From Streptomyces longhuiensis (GTDB lineage Bacteria; Actinomycetota; Actinomycetes; Streptomycetales; Streptomycetaceae): a stretch of 64,000 nt of DNA. The notes beneath the pieces are model-generated. The model ran no database searches and was not told the DNA's origin. It worked only from the letters and a program-made list of their open reading frames with translations. Each line of letters begins with the position of its first letter. The first letter of the stretch is position 1. The DNA is taken from the NCBI RefSeq assembly GCF_020616555.1, contig NZ_CP085173.1:6154001-6218000 (forward strand), read 5' to 3'. A program made the position numbers and the translations under genes. This document shows positions 51,444-60,655 of the stretch, in pieces.

Positions 51444-53138
51444 ATGGCCAGGGAATTCCAACGCGGCCACAAGGCCAGGATCAGTGACCTCACCGCGGGT
51501 ACCGATCTGTACGTAGGCGTGCAGATCACGGGGCCCGGGCTGACCTTCGACATCAGCTGCTTCGGTCTTGACGCCGACGAACGGCTCTCGGACGACCGGT
51601 ATTTCGTCTTCTTCAACCAGCCGAAATCGCCCGAGGAGTCGATTCAGCTTCTCGGCGCGCAGGCCGGCGACAGCGAATCCTTCCGCGTCACCCTCGACCG
51701 GATCCCGGCGAACATCCAGAAGCTCTCGTTCACCGCGACGATCGACGGCGCGGGACAGATGTCGCAGATCGCCCCCGGATACGTACGGATCGTCGCGGGC
51801 GGCGAAGAAGTCGCCCGCTATTCGTTCAACGGCACGGAGTTCTCGACCGAACGTGCCGTCATGCTGGGCGACTTCTACCTGAAGGACGTCTGGCGGTTCG
51901 CGGCCGTCGGGCAGGGGTTCGACGGTGGACTCGACGCGCTGCTGAAGAACTTCGGCGGTGAGGTCGCCGAGGAGGAGCCCGCTGCTGCGCCGCCGCAGCA
52001 GTCCGCTGCGCCGTCGTTCGCGCCGCCCGCACAGGCCACGGCGCCACCCGCGTTCGGTGCGCCCGCGACGCCCGCTCCGGCCCCGCAGCCCGCCCAGCAG
52101 GGCTACGCGCCGCCGCAGGGAGCCACCCCGCCGCCCGCGCCCGCCCCGGCCCCGCCGTCGGTGCACGCCGCGCCGACGATCATCGCGCCGCTGGCCACAC
52201 CGCCCGGCACCATGCAGCCGCCGGCCGCGCCCACCCCGCACGCGCCGCCCATCGGACAGGTCCCGGGTCAGACCGCGCCCCCGCCCCCCGGCTACGGGCA
52301 GCCGACCGCGCCTCCCGGCTACGGGCAGCAGCCCCAGGCGCCGACCCCGCCCCCGGGCTACGGTCAGCCGACGCCGCCTCCCGGCTACGGGCAGCAGCCG
52401 CCCGGTCAGTTCCCCGGCCAGCAGGGCGCTCCGTCGCCGTACGGGGCACCTCAGGGTGTGCCGCAGGGCGGAGGTGCCCCCGGTGTCGCCGCCGCGCTCG
52501 CGGCGTTCCGCGAGGCGCCCACCGGTCAGCGGTGGACCCTGCAGAACAAGAAGCTGATCCGCGTCGACCTCGGCGCCAGCGACCAGCCGGTGCTTGCCCG
52601 TCAGGGCAGCATGGTGCTCTACCAGGGCAAGGTCGAGTTCAGCTACAAGGGCGCGGGCTTCGCCGGCCGGATCGTGGGCAACGCGACCGGCCAGGAGATG
52701 CAGCTGATGCGCTGCACCGGCCGCGGCCAGGTCTTCCTCGCGGAAGAGGCCACACATCTGCACCCCATCGAGCTCCAGGGCGACGCGATCTGCGTATCCG
52801 CGGAGAACGTGCTGGCGTTCGACGAGAGCCTCCAGCACGAGGTGCGCAGGATCGAGGGGCACGGCATTCCCGGCGGCGCCCTGTTCGTCATGCAGTTCCA
52901 GGGCACGGGCACGGTCGTCGTCAAGACGCACGGCACGCCTGTCGTGCTGCCCGTGACGCCGACGACGTTCGCCGACTGCAACGCGGTCGTCGCCTGGTCG
53001 GCCGCCGCGCAGGCGATCGTGTCCAGCCAGGTGCGCATGCGCTACAACGCCTACCCGGGGCACAGCGGGGAGAGCGTGAACCTCCAGTTCCGGGGTGCGC
53101 CAGGGAACTTCATCGTCGTCCAGCCGTTCGAGGTCTGA
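51444..53138 (+). CDS. TerD-AIM24 fusion protein
   Basis: A 564-residue protein. Residues about 1-175 form a TerD-like stress-protein domain (DLYVGVQITGPGLTFDISCFG, DERLSDDRYFVFFNQ), whose relatives bind calcium. A disordered linker of about 180 residues is rich in Pro/Gln with PPPGYGQP repeats. Residues about 360-564 form an AIM24 beta domain (GSMVLYQGKVEFSYKG, LQFRGAPGNFIVVQP). GGGGGA lies about 12 nt before ATG 51444. Two more AIM24 genes follow at 12-nt and 17-nt gaps with good binding sites, so all three are co-expressed. Confidence 0.82.
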   Translation: MAREFQRGHKARISDLTAGTDLYVGVQITGPGLTFDISCFGLDADERLSDDRYFVFFNQPKSPEESIQLLGAQAGDSESFRVTLDRIPANIQKLSFTATIDGAGQMSQIAPGYVRIVAGGEEVARYSFNGTEFSTERAVMLGDFYLKDVWRFAAVGQGFDGGLDALLKNFGGEVAEEEPAAAPPQQSAAPSFAPPAQATAPPAFGAPATPAPAPQPAQQGYAPPQGATPPPAPAPAPPSVHAAPTIIAPLATPPGTMQPPAAPTPHAPPIGQVPGQTAPPPPGYGQPTAPPGYGQQPQAPTPPPGYGQPTPPPGYGQQPPGQFPGQQGAPSPYGAPQGVPQGGGAPGVAAALAAFREAPTGQRWTLQNKKLIRVDLGASDQPVLARQGSMVLYQGKVEFSYKGAGFAGRIVGNATGQEMQLMRCTGRGQVFLAEEATHLHPIELQGDAICVSAENVLAFDESLQHEVRRIEGHGIPGGALFVMQFQGTGTVVVKTHGTPVVLPVTPTTFADCNAVVAWSAAAQAIVSSQVRMRYNAYPGHSGESVNLQFRGAPGNFIVVQPFEV

Positions 53139-53149
53139 GGGAGCCCGTC

Positions 53150-53830
53150 ATGAACCAGCCGCTCGCGGGCTACGCCCCGACCCCGGTAGCCGCCCGTATG
53201 GAGAACCACGGCACCAACATGCTCAAGGTCGCCATGCAGACCGGCAACGACCTCCTCGCGCGCGTGGGCTCGATGGTCGCCTACGAAGGGTTCGTCCAGT
53301 ACGAGCCCAACCCGCCCGCCGTCCGCCAGATCGCCCGCGACTGGATCACCGGCGAGGGCGCGCCCCTGATGAAGGCCACCGGAGACGGCATCCTCTACCT
53401 CGCCGACTACGGCGCCGAGATCGTCGTCATCAACCTCGGTGGCGACTCGATCTCGGTGAACGGCACGAACCTGCTCGCGTTCGACGCGCACCTCCAGTGG
53501 GGTGTCGAGCGCGTCAAGGGCCTCGCCAAGTTCGCCGGCCAGGGCCTGTGGAACATCAAGATCTCCGGGCAGGGCTACGTCGCCCTCACGTCCCGGGGTA
53601 CCCCCATCGTCGTCGACTGCGGCCGCGGCGAGGACGAGACGTACGTCGACCCGGACGCGCTGATCGCCTGGTCCCCGAACCTCAAGGTGAAGGGCAAGCG
53701 CAGCTTCAAGGCCGGCTCGCTCATCGGGCGCGGCAGCGGCGAGGCCTACCAGATGGGCTTCTCCGGGGAAGGCATCGTCGTCGTACAGCCCAGTGAGGAC
53801 AGCACCGACCGCCTCCGAGTCCGGGGCTGA
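53150..53830 (+). CDS. AIM24-family protein, second
   Basis: A 226-residue single-domain AIM24 (TIGR00266-like) protein: LLARVGSMVAYEGFVQYEP at the start, EAYQMGFSGEGIVVVQPSED at the end, with the beta-rich glycine pattern of the family. GAGGGAG precedes ATG 53150. No signal peptide or helix. The biochemical role of AIM24 proteins in bacteria is unknown; yeast AIM24 is mitochondrial. Confidence 0.82.
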   Translation: MNQPLAGYAPTPVAARMENHGTNMLKVAMQTGNDLLARVGSMVAYEGFVQYEPNPPAVRQIARDWITGEGAPLMKATGDGILYLADYGAEIVVINLGGDSISVNGTNLLAFDAHLQWGVERVKGLAKFAGQGLWNIKISGQGYVALTSRGTPIVVDCGRGEDETYVDPDALIAWSPNLKVKGKRSFKAGSLIGRGSGEAYQMGFSGEGIVVVQPSEDSTDRLRVRG

Positions 53831-53846
53831 GGGGGAACGGAACACC

Positions 53847-54602
53847 ATGCAGAGCCCGCTTTTCGCGCACTCCGAGCAGCAGACCCAGGAGCGCTACGCC
53901 GTCCAGAACCCGCAGATGCTGCGGGTCACTCTGGAGGGCCACGACGACATCCTCGCCCGCAAGGGCGCCATGGTCGCCTACCAGGGGCTTGTCGAGTTCG
54001 ACGGCGAGATCCAGACCTCCGGTCAGCGGCGCGCCCGCGCCAACACCGGTGAGGGCCTCGACCTGATGCGCTGCCACGGGCAGGGCACCGTCTACCTCGC
54101 CAACCTGGCCCAGTACATCCACGTGGTGGAGGTCGAGCAGGACGGTCTGACCGTGGACAGCAGTTACGTCCTCGCGCTCGACTCCTCGCTCAGCCACCAG
54201 GTCGTCGCCGTCGACAGCCAGTACGGCATCTCCGGCTCCGGCAAGTACCAGCTCAACATCACCGGGCGAGGCAAGGTCGCCCTGATGACGTCCGGGCAGC
54301 CGCTGATGCTCCAGGTCACCCCGGACCGTTACGTCAACGCCGACGCGGACGCGATCGTCGCCTGGTCCAACGGCCTGCGCGTGCAGATGCAGGCCCAGAC
54401 GCACTCCTCGGGAGTGTGGCGGCGCCGCGGCAACACGGGCGAGGGCTGGGAGCTCAGCTTCATGGGCCAGGGCTACGCCCTCGTGCAGCCCAGCGAGCTG
54501 CTGCCCCCGCAGAACGCGGTGATCGGCCAGGGCCTCGGCGCCCAGTACGGCATGGGGCAGCAGGGCGCCCGCGGCCAGAACCAGGGCAACGTCTGGAGCT
54601 GA
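53847..54602 (+). CDS. AIM24-family protein, third
   Basis: A 251-residue AIM24 protein: ILARKGAMVAYQGLVEFDG, GTVYLANLAQYIHVVEVEQ and WELSFMGQGYALVQPSE mirror the second protein. A Gly/Gln-rich tail follows. GAGGGGGAA precedes ATG 53847. The three AIM24 domains differ enough to suggest specialised subunits, possibly of one assembly. A 46-bp perfect palindrome terminates the operon. Confidence 0.82.
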   Translation: MQSPLFAHSEQQTQERYAVQNPQMLRVTLEGHDDILARKGAMVAYQGLVEFDGEIQTSGQRRARANTGEGLDLMRCHGQGTVYLANLAQYIHVVEVEQDGLTVDSSYVLALDSSLSHQVVAVDSQYGISGSGKYQLNITGRGKVALMTSGQPLMLQVTPDRYVNADADAIVAWSNGLRVQMQAQTHSSGVWRRRGNTGEGWELSFMGQGYALVQPSELLPPQNAVIGQGLGAQYGMGQQGARGQNQGNVWS

Positions 54603-54630
54603 CCGCGAGGGACGGCCATGAGGCATGTGG

Positions 54631-54676
54631 CATGTGTAAGGGGCGGCCACCGCGGTGGCCGCCCCTTACACATGCC
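54631..54676. terminator. 46-bp perfect palindrome between convergent genes
   Basis: Positions 54631-54653 and 54654-54676 are exact reverse complements with no spacer; the centre is CCGCGG. As RNA this gives a 21-bp-plus stem, the strongest hairpin in the window, between the AIM24 operon and the leftward Nudix gene. Confidence 0.88.
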
Positions 54677-54679
54677 CGC

Positions 54680-55204
54680 TCACAGTCGGGCGCGCGTCGC
54701 CTCCACCAGGCGCACGACGGACTCGTCCGCCACGTCCGCGACCTGGTCGTACGGGAACCAGCGCAGATCGAGCGACTCGTCACTGATGGCGGCCACCGCG
54801 TCGGCGGGAGCGAGAGCCGCGTACTGCGTGTCGAGATGCCGCGTGCACGGTCCCGGGATGGGATGCCGGTCGAGCCGCACGGGGCCGCCCGGCAGGAGCG
54901 TGAGCCCAGGGATGCCGGACTCCTCGGTCGCCTCCCGCAGCGCGGCGTCGGCGAGCGTCAGGTCACCCGGCTCGCAGTGGCCGCCCATCTGCAGCCACAT
55001 CTGGAGCTTCTTGTGCAGCGTCAGCAGCACTCGCCCGCGGGACGGGTCGACGACCAGCGCGCTCGCCGTCAGATGCCCGTCCGTGCAGGCCTTCCACATG
55101 CCGTCCTCGGGATGGGCCGAGAGGTGGTCCAGGTACGCCTGGCGCAGCTCCGGCTGGCCCTCGTAGGCCTTCAGTACGAGGACCGCGTCGTCGTGCAGTG
55201 TCAC
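54680..55204 (-). CDS. Nudix hydrolase
   Basis: A 174-residue Nudix protein. GGHCEPGDLTLADAALREAT continues into EESG, fitting the GX5EX7REUXEEXGU box; ALVVDPSRGRVLLTLHKKLQMW precedes it. The substrate is not evident. GTG 55204 overlaps the stop codon of the upstream DUF2342 gene as GTGA, so the two are translationally coupled; the long upstream extension of the open frame is a shadow. Confidence 0.85.
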   Translation of the reverse strand: MTLHDDAVLVLKAYEGQPELRQAYLDHLSAHPEDGMWKACTDGHLTASALVVDPSRGRVLLTLHKKLQMWLQMGGHCEPGDLTLADAALREATEESGIPGLTLLPGGPVRLDRHPIPGPCTRHLDTQYAALAPADAVAAISDESLDLRWFPYDQVADVADESVVRLVEATRARL

Positions 55205-56664
55205 TGGCCCTCGTCGTCCTTGGAGTCGCGCTCGGAGCCGTCCGCGGGACCGTCGCCCTTGGAGTCGTCCTCCTTGGAGAGGTTCGGCTTGTCCAGGCCG
55301 CCGCGCGCCGCCTCGCCGAGCATCTTGTCGATCTCGGAGAAGTCCAGCTGCTCGCGGTGCACGAAGCCGTCCGGGTCGTCGAGGTCCGAGGCCGTAGGCA
55401 GCATGTCCGGGTGCGCCCACAGACCGTCGCGCCCGTCCACACCGCGCGCGTCCGTCAGCGAGGCCCACAGCCGCGAGGCGTCCCGCAGACGGCGCGGACG
55501 CAGCTCCAGGCCGATCAGCGTGGCGAACGTCTGCTCCGCGGGGCCACCGGTCGCCCGGCGGCGGCGCAGCGTCTCACGGAGCGCGTCGGCCGACGACAGG
55601 CGCGGCTTCGCGGCCGCGTGGACCACGGCGTCGACCCAGCCCTCGACGAGCGCGAGAGCGGTCTCCAGGCGGGCCAGGGCGGCCTTCTGCTCCGGAGTGT
55701 CCTCCGGCTGGAACATGCCCTGCTGAAGGGCCTCCTGCAGCTGCTCCGGGTTCTGCGGGTCGAGCTGGCCGACCGCGTCCTCCAGCTTGGCCGTGTCGAC
55801 CTTGATACCGCGCGCGTACCCCTCGACCGCGCCGAACAGGTGCGAGCGCAGCCACGGCACGTGGGAGAAGAGCCGCTGGTGGGCGGCCTCGCGCAGCGCC
55901 AGGTAGAGCCGCACCTCCTCCTTGGGGATGCCGAGGTCCTTGCCGAACGCCTCGATGTTCACCGGCAGGAGCGCCGCCTTGCCGGCCGGGCCGAGCGGCA
56001 GACCGATGTCGGTCGAGCCGACGACCTCGCCCGCGAGGACGCCCACGGCCTGCCCGATCTGCGAGCCGAACATGGCGCCGCCCATGGAGCGCATCATCCC
56101 GATGAGCGGGCCGGCCATGGCCTGCATCTCCTCGGGAAGGACGTCGCCCATGGCCAGGCCGACACGCTCGGCGACCGGGTCGACGAGTTCCTTCCACACC
56201 GGGAGGGTCGCCTCGACCCACTCGGCGCGGCTCCACGCCACCGCGGACCCGGCGCCCGACGGCAGCGACGTCGCGTCGTCGAGCCACAGGTCGGCGAGGC
56301 GAACGGCCTCCTCGACCTGCGAGCGCTCGGCGGGGCCGACACTCGCGTCCTTGGTGCCGTCGGCGGTGCCCTGGGAGACCGTCTGACGGGCGATGTCCTT
56401 GGCCATCTCCCAGTTCACCGGGCCGCCCTCGTACGAGAGCATCTGGCCGAGCTGCTGGAAGGCGGCTCCCAGGTCATTGGGGTTCAGGGAACCGAACATC
56501 GCGGCGAACGGGTTGTCCCCGCCGCCCGCGCCGGGCAGCCCTCCGAAACCGAAGGGGTTGGCAGGGCCCTGACCGCCACCGCCCTGCTGATCCTTCTTCT
56601 TGCCCTCGTCGCCGTCGTCCGGCTCCTCCGGCGGAAGGCCGAATCCGAATGGGGTGTCACTCAC
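55201..56664 (-). CDS. DUF2342 zinc-metalloprotease-like protein
   Basis: A 487-residue protein of the actinobacterial DUF2342 family (annotated as zinc-dependent metalloprotease or F420-biosynthesis-associated). The N-terminus is Gly/Phe-rich (PFGFGGLPGAGGGDNPFAAMFG); the core has MGGAMFGSQIGQAVGVLAGEVVG and REAAHQRLFSHVPWL, where a consensus HExxH would be expected, so catalysis is unproven. The C-terminus is acidic and disordered. GTG 56664 has GAGGA 6 nt upstream. It is coupled to the Nudix gene. Confidence 0.8.
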   Translation of the reverse strand: MSDTPFGFGLPPEEPDDGDEGKKKDQQGGGGQGPANPFGFGGLPGAGGGDNPFAAMFGSLNPNDLGAAFQQLGQMLSYEGGPVNWEMAKDIARQTVSQGTADGTKDASVGPAERSQVEEAVRLADLWLDDATSLPSGAGSAVAWSRAEWVEATLPVWKELVDPVAERVGLAMGDVLPEEMQAMAGPLIGMMRSMGGAMFGSQIGQAVGVLAGEVVGSTDIGLPLGPAGKAALLPVNIEAFGKDLGIPKEEVRLYLALREAAHQRLFSHVPWLRSHLFGAVEGYARGIKVDTAKLEDAVGQLDPQNPEQLQEALQQGMFQPEDTPEQKAALARLETALALVEGWVDAVVHAAAKPRLSSADALRETLRRRRATGGPAEQTFATLIGLELRPRRLRDASRLWASLTDARGVDGRDGLWAHPDMLPTASDLDDPDGFVHREQLDFSEIDKMLGEAARGGLDKPNLSKEDDSKGDGPADGSERDSKDDEGQ

Positions 56665-56854
56665 GGGATTCCTCGGCTGGTAAGGCCACCGGTTCTGTCC
56701 CGGCGGCGTTTGCCCGACTACACACCCAGCGTAGACACCGTGGCGCGATCGGGCCTCGGTGCTCCGCCGACTCATGGCCTGCGGCAGGATGGATGCCTCC
56801 TGGTACGTACGCGTCATACACGTACGTACTGAATACAACCGCTGGAGACGCCCG

Positions 56855-57967
56855 GTGAGTTCCCCAGATCCACAGGTTCGCGCAGCGCGAAACCCTTCGA
56901 CCAGTTCCGGGGGGCGCGGCCCCGTCGTCGCGGTCACCGGTGCCGCCTCCGGCGTGGGCGCGCTCCTGACCGCGCGCCTCGCCGCATCCGACGAGATCAA
57001 GCAGGTCCTGGCCATCGACGAGCGGCGCGGCGAGTGCGCGTCCGCGACCTGGCACATCCTTGACGTGCGCGACCCGGCGATCGCCGAGAAGCTGCGCGGC
57101 GCGGACGTCGTCGTGCACCTCGCGCTCGACCTCGACCTGGAGACCGACCCCGCCGCCCGTACGGCGTACAACGTGCGCGGCACCCAGACGGTGCTCACCG
57201 CCGCGGCCGCCGCCGGCGTCCACCGTGTCGTCCTGTGCACCTCGGCGATGGTCTACGGAGCGCTCGAGGACAACGAACTGCCGCTCTCCGAGGACGCCGA
57301 ACTGCGGGCGACCGCGGAGGCCACCGGCGTCGGCGACCTGCTGGAGGTCGAGCGGCTCGCCCGCCGCGCACCGCGCGCCCACCCCGGACTCAATGTGACC
57401 GTGGTCCGCCCCGCCACCCTCGTCGGCGGCACCGACACCGCCCTGACCAGGTACTTCGAGTCGCCGCGGCTCCTCGTCGTGGCGGGATCCCGGCCGGCCT
57501 GGCAGTTCTGCCACGTCGAGGACCTGTGCAGCGCCCTCGAGTACGCCGTCCTGGAGAAGGTCGAAGGGGAACTCGCCGTCGGCTGCGACGGCTGGCTGGA
57601 GCAGGAGGAGGTCGAGGAACTCAGCGGGATCCGCCGCATGGAGCTGCCCTCGGCGGTCGCCCTGGGCGCCGCGGCCCGGCTTCACCGGATCGGGCTCACC
57701 CCGTCCCCCGCCGGCGACCTCGCGTACACGATGTACCCCTGGGTGGTCAGTGTGAGCCGGCTGCACGACGCCGGATGGCGCCCCCAGTGGACCAACGAGG
57801 AGGTCCTCGCCGAACTCCTCGAAGAGGTCTCCGGACGGCACACCGTCGCGGGCCGCCGCCTCGGACGCAAGGACGCGACCGCCGCCGGAGCGGCCGGGGC
57901 CACCGTCGCCCTGCTCGGCGCGGCCGCCGTCGTGCGCCGGGCCCGCAAGGCCAGGCGCAGGATCTGA
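56855..57967 (+). CDS. SDR-family NAD-dependent epimerase/dehydratase-like protein
   Basis: A 370-residue extended-SDR protein. VAVTGAASGVGALLTARLAA is the nucleotide-binding loop and VVHLALDLDLE the second strand. The active-site region is SAMVYGALEDNELPL, but the usual YxxxK is replaced (later LLEVERLARR), so catalysis may be lost. The C-terminus has a hydrophobic segment (AGAAGATVALLGAAAVV) followed by Arg/Lys, a possible membrane anchor. GGAG lies 8 nt before GTG 56855. Divergent from the DUF2342 gene. Confidence 0.75.
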   Translation: MSSPDPQVRAARNPSTSSGGRGPVVAVTGAASGVGALLTARLAASDEIKQVLAIDERRGECASATWHILDVRDPAIAEKLRGADVVVHLALDLDLETDPAARTAYNVRGTQTVLTAAAAAGVHRVVLCTSAMVYGALEDNELPLSEDAELRATAEATGVGDLLEVERLARRAPRAHPGLNVTVVRPATLVGGTDTALTRYFESPRLLVVAGSRPAWQFCHVEDLCSALEYAVLEKVEGELAVGCDGWLEQEEVEELSGIRRMELPSAVALGAAARLHRIGLTPSPAGDLAYTMYPWVVSVSRLHDAGWRPQWTNEEVLAELLEEVSGRHTVAGRRLGRKDATAAGAAGATVALLGAAAVVRRARKARRRI

Positions 57968-58087
57968 CGGCCCGCCCCGGGCGGCTCCCGGACCGGCTCT
58001 TTCTGTAGGAGGCTCCAACCCACTACGCGCGCGTGCCGGTGGAAAGCGCTATTCCGTGCCGGTGGCCGCGTACGGCACGATGACCTC

Positions 58088-58552
58088 ATGGCACGCACCA
58101 CGAACGACCACCCCGGAGAGCAGTCGGCGCAGGACCCCATCCGGCTCGTCGCGATCCGAGACACGCCCTTGTCCGTGGACGAGGTGTTCCGGGCCGTCGG
58201 GGAGGACGCGGCGGGCGGTACGGCACTGTTCGTGGGGACGGTGCGCAATCACGACGGCGGCGCCGACGTCGACGCGCTCGGGTACTCGTGCCACCCCTCC
58301 GCCGAGGCCGAGATGCGGACCGTCGCCGAGAAGGTCGTCGCCCAGTTCCCGGTGCGCGCGCTCGCGGCCGTCCACCGGGTGGGCGATCTGGCGGTCGGCG
58401 ACATCGCGGTCGTCGTCGCCGTGTCCTGCCCGCACCGTGGGGAGGCCTTCGAGGCCTGCCGCAAGCTGATCGACGATCTCAAGCACGAGGTGCCCATCTG
58501 GAAGCACCAGAAGTTCTCGGACGGCACCGAGGAGTGGGTCGGCGCCTGCTGA
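58088..58552 (+). CDS. moaE: MoaE, molybdopterin synthase large subunit
   Basis: A 154-residue MoaE. GTALFVGTVRNHDGG, LGYSCHPSAEAEM and VSCPHRGEAFEACRKLIDD are family motifs; PIWKHQKFSDGTEEWVG contains the catalytic lysines. With MoaD thiocarboxylate it inserts the dithiolene sulfurs into precursor Z; MoeZ in this window would charge MoaD. CACGAT lies 6 nt before ATG 58088 with no Shine-Dalgarno, so probably leaderless. Confidence 0.93.
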   Translation: MARTTNDHPGEQSAQDPIRLVAIRDTPLSVDEVFRAVGEDAAGGTALFVGTVRNHDGGADVDALGYSCHPSAEAEMRTVAEKVVAQFPVRALAAVHRVGDLAVGDIAVVVAVSCPHRGEAFEACRKLIDDLKHEVPIWKHQKFSDGTEEWVGAC

Positions 58553-58699
58553 CCTCCCGGACCCCGGCCACGATCACCGCCTTCGCCCACACGGGCGGTT
58601 CCGGTTGCGTAACTGCACCCCTGCGGCGAGCGTTGACGCAGCGGATGGTTAATCTGCTGATCAGTCAGTTGTAGTGGCTCATGGGGTCGGAGGTCCGGC

Positions 58700-58936
58700 A
58701 TGGCTGCGCTCTTGTGGCTGCTCATTCCGCTTGTCGCGGCGGTCGGCGCCGGTCTGTGGGGCAGCTGGGCCGCACGGAACCGCAAGACAGGCGACGTGTC
58801 GGAACTCAACGGGTACGCCCGCTTCCGCGAGGCCATGGAACGTACGCACGCCGGGACGGAAACGGATCCCCTCGGCCCGACTGCCGGCTCGATGCCCGGC
58901 GTCGAGTCCCGGACGGACGCCCCAGCGGTGCACTGA
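58700..58936 (+). CDS. Small single-pass membrane protein, 78 aa
   Basis: ATG 58700 follows GGAGG at about 7 nt. One N-terminal helix (ALLWLLIPLVAAVGAGLWGSW) is followed by a basic stop-transfer AARNRK and a polar cytoplasmic tail of about 50 residues. No family recognised. It precedes the S16/PDZ protease gene by 25 nt, though that gene appears to have its own promoter. Confidence 0.7.
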   Translation: MAALLWLLIPLVAAVGAGLWGSWAARNRKTGDVSELNGYARFREAMERTHAGTETDPLGPTAGSMPGVESRTDAPAVH

Positions 58937-58961
58937 CAGACCGGTCCCGTACTGTCGTTCC

Positions 58962-60050
58962 ATGCCACGCCGCACCGCGACGATGCTCGCCTCGACCCTG
59001 ATGCTGATCGCGCTGCTCTGCGCGGGAGTGCTCATCAAAGTTCCGTACGCGGAGATGACCCCGGGACCGACGGTCAACACGCTCGGGGACCACGACGGCG
59101 AGCCGGTGCTCCAGATCTCCGGCCGCAAGACGTACCCGACGACCGGCCACCTCAACATGACGACGGTCCGGGTCACGAGCGCCGACTACAACATGAACCT
59201 CGTCTCGGCGGTCTACGGCTGGCTCGCGCACGACAGCATCGTCGTGCCGCACGCCACGCTCTACCCCGACGGCAAGACCGAGCAGCAGTCCTCGCAGGAG
59301 AACGCCGAGGAGTTCAGCCAGTCCCAGGAGAGCGCCAAGGTCGCCGCCCTGCACGAGCTGAAGATCCCCGTGAAGTCCTGGGTGATCGTCCAGTCGGTCA
59401 TCAAGGGCAGCCCCTCCGAGGGGCGGCTGCACGCCGGTGACGTGATCAAGGCCGTCGACGGCGCCGAGGTCGAGAAGCCGGCCGACGTCGCGAAGCTCGT
59501 CACCAAGCACAAGCCGGGCGAGGACGTCTCCTTCACGATCGTGCCCGTCAAGGACGCGGCCGCCGCCGAGAAGGAGGGCAAGCAGGCCACCCGCACGCGG
59601 AACGTCACGGTCACCACGCAGAAGGCCAAGGACGGCCGCGCGATCGTCGGCATCCAGGCCGGGACCGATCACACGTTCCCGTTCGCCATCGACATCAAGC
59701 TCGCCGACGTCGGCGGCCCCAGCGCCGGACTGATGTTCGCGCTCGGCATTGTCGACAAGCTGACGCCCGAGGACCTCACCGGTGGCAAGTTCGTGGCCGG
59801 CACGGGCACCATCGACGACGACGGCAAGGTCGGCCCGATCGGCGGCATCCAGATGAAGACCGTCGGCGCCCGCGGCAAGGGCGCGCGCTACTTCCTGACC
59901 CCGAAGGACAACTGCGCCGAGGCGGCCAAGGACGTCCCGGGCGGACTCACCCTCGTCAAGGTCAACACCATCGACGACGCGATGAACGCCCTCAAGGACA
60001 TCCGTTCGGGCAACACCGCCGACCTGCCGAAGTGCACGGTCAAGGGGTGA
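58962..60050 (+). CDS. PDZ-Lon (S16) membrane-anchored protease (YlbL-like)
   Basis: A 362-residue protein: N-terminal membrane anchor (MLASTLMLIALLCAGVLI), an extracytoplasmic PDZ domain (SVIKGSPSEGRLHAGDVIKAVDG), and a Lon-type S16 peptidase domain with GGPSAGLMFALG (catalytic Ser) and PIGGIQMKTVGA (catalytic Lys). It belongs to the YlbL/Rv3194c family of extracytoplasmic proteases. TACTGT (58950-58955) lies 6 nt before ATG 58962, without Shine-Dalgarno. Confidence 0.9.
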   Translation: MPRRTATMLASTLMLIALLCAGVLIKVPYAEMTPGPTVNTLGDHDGEPVLQISGRKTYPTTGHLNMTTVRVTSADYNMNLVSAVYGWLAHDSIVVPHATLYPDGKTEQQSSQENAEEFSQSQESAKVAALHELKIPVKSWVIVQSVIKGSPSEGRLHAGDVIKAVDGAEVEKPADVAKLVTKHKPGEDVSFTIVPVKDAAAAEKEGKQATRTRNVTVTTQKAKDGRAIVGIQAGTDHTFPFAIDIKLADVGGPSAGLMFALGIVDKLTPEDLTGGKFVAGTGTIDDDGKVGPIGGIQMKTVGARGKGARYFLTPKDNCAEAAKDVPGGLTLVKVNTIDDAMNALKDIRSGNTADLPKCTVKG

Positions 60051-60063
60051 CGAGAGGCTCATG

Positions 60064-60096
60064 AAGGGGGCGCCGCACATCGTGCGGCGCCCCCTT
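60064..60096. terminator. Terminator between convergent genes
   Basis: A perfect 15-bp stem (60064-60078 with 60082-60096) closing an ATC loop, followed by a short T run. Confidence 0.85.
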
Positions 60097-60112
60097 TCGT
60101 GCAGTGAGGGTG

Positions 60113-60655
60113 CTACTCCGCGAACGTCGCCGCGAGGGCCTCGGCCAGGCCCGGGACCAGGTCCGACCCGGTGAGGACCTCGGTGGGGGAGTCCTTCTCG
60201 CGCAGGCGCAGCGCCGACTCGCGCGCACCGTCCCGCAGGACCGCGACCGTCATCCGGACCTCCTGACGGCCCGGGTGCTTCGCCACCCACCGGGCGAGCT
60301 CCGCCTCACCGAGACCCTCCGGAACGGACGCCTCCGCGGACGGCGGCAGCATCAGCCGCTCCACCGTCAGCGCGCAGCCGACCACCGGGTCGGGCCAGGC
60401 GATGGTGCCGAGGAACTCGTCGAGCGGCTTGTCGGCGGGCACCTCGTCCTGCTCGATCGGGGTGAAGGCCGTGGCCTCCTGCTCGCCGTCCAGGCCGAGC
60501 TGGGCCGCGAGGCCGGGTTCCTGGGCCCGCAGACGGGCGGTGTCGACGAGGGCGAAGAGGCGGGCGGGCTGGTCCCAGCCGAGGCCGGAGGCGTACTCGT
60601 CGATCTCGAGTACGGCCCGGGTGAGCGGGCTGGCTGCCATGGGAGTGTTGGACAT
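60113..60655 (-). CDS. PPA1309-family protein
   Basis: A 180-residue cytoplasmic protein of the actinobacterial PPA1309 type: SPLTRAVLEIDEYASGLGWDQPARLFALVDT at the start, and IAWPDPVVGCALTVERLMLP, AVLRDGARESALRLR in the middle. Function is unknown. ATG 60655 is preferred to GTG 60661: AGGA lies 8 nt upstream, and the same bases also read CAGGAT 7 nt before the ATG, compatible with a leaderless start. Divergent from the UPF0182 gene, with which it is commonly adjacent. Confidence 0.78.
   Translation of the reverse strand: MSNTPMAASPLTRAVLEIDEYASGLGWDQPARLFALVDTARLRAQEPGLAAQLGLDGEQEATAFTPIEQDEVPADKPLDEFLGTIAWPDPVVGCALTVERLMLPPSAEASVPEGLGEAELARWVAKHPGRQEVRMTVAVLRDGARESALRLREKDSPTEVLTGSDLVPGLAEALAATFAE

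Noticed and set aside
55201..57240. Upstream extension of the DUF2342 gene to 57240
   Set aside because: It would overlap the divergent SDR gene; GTG 56664 has a proper binding site.
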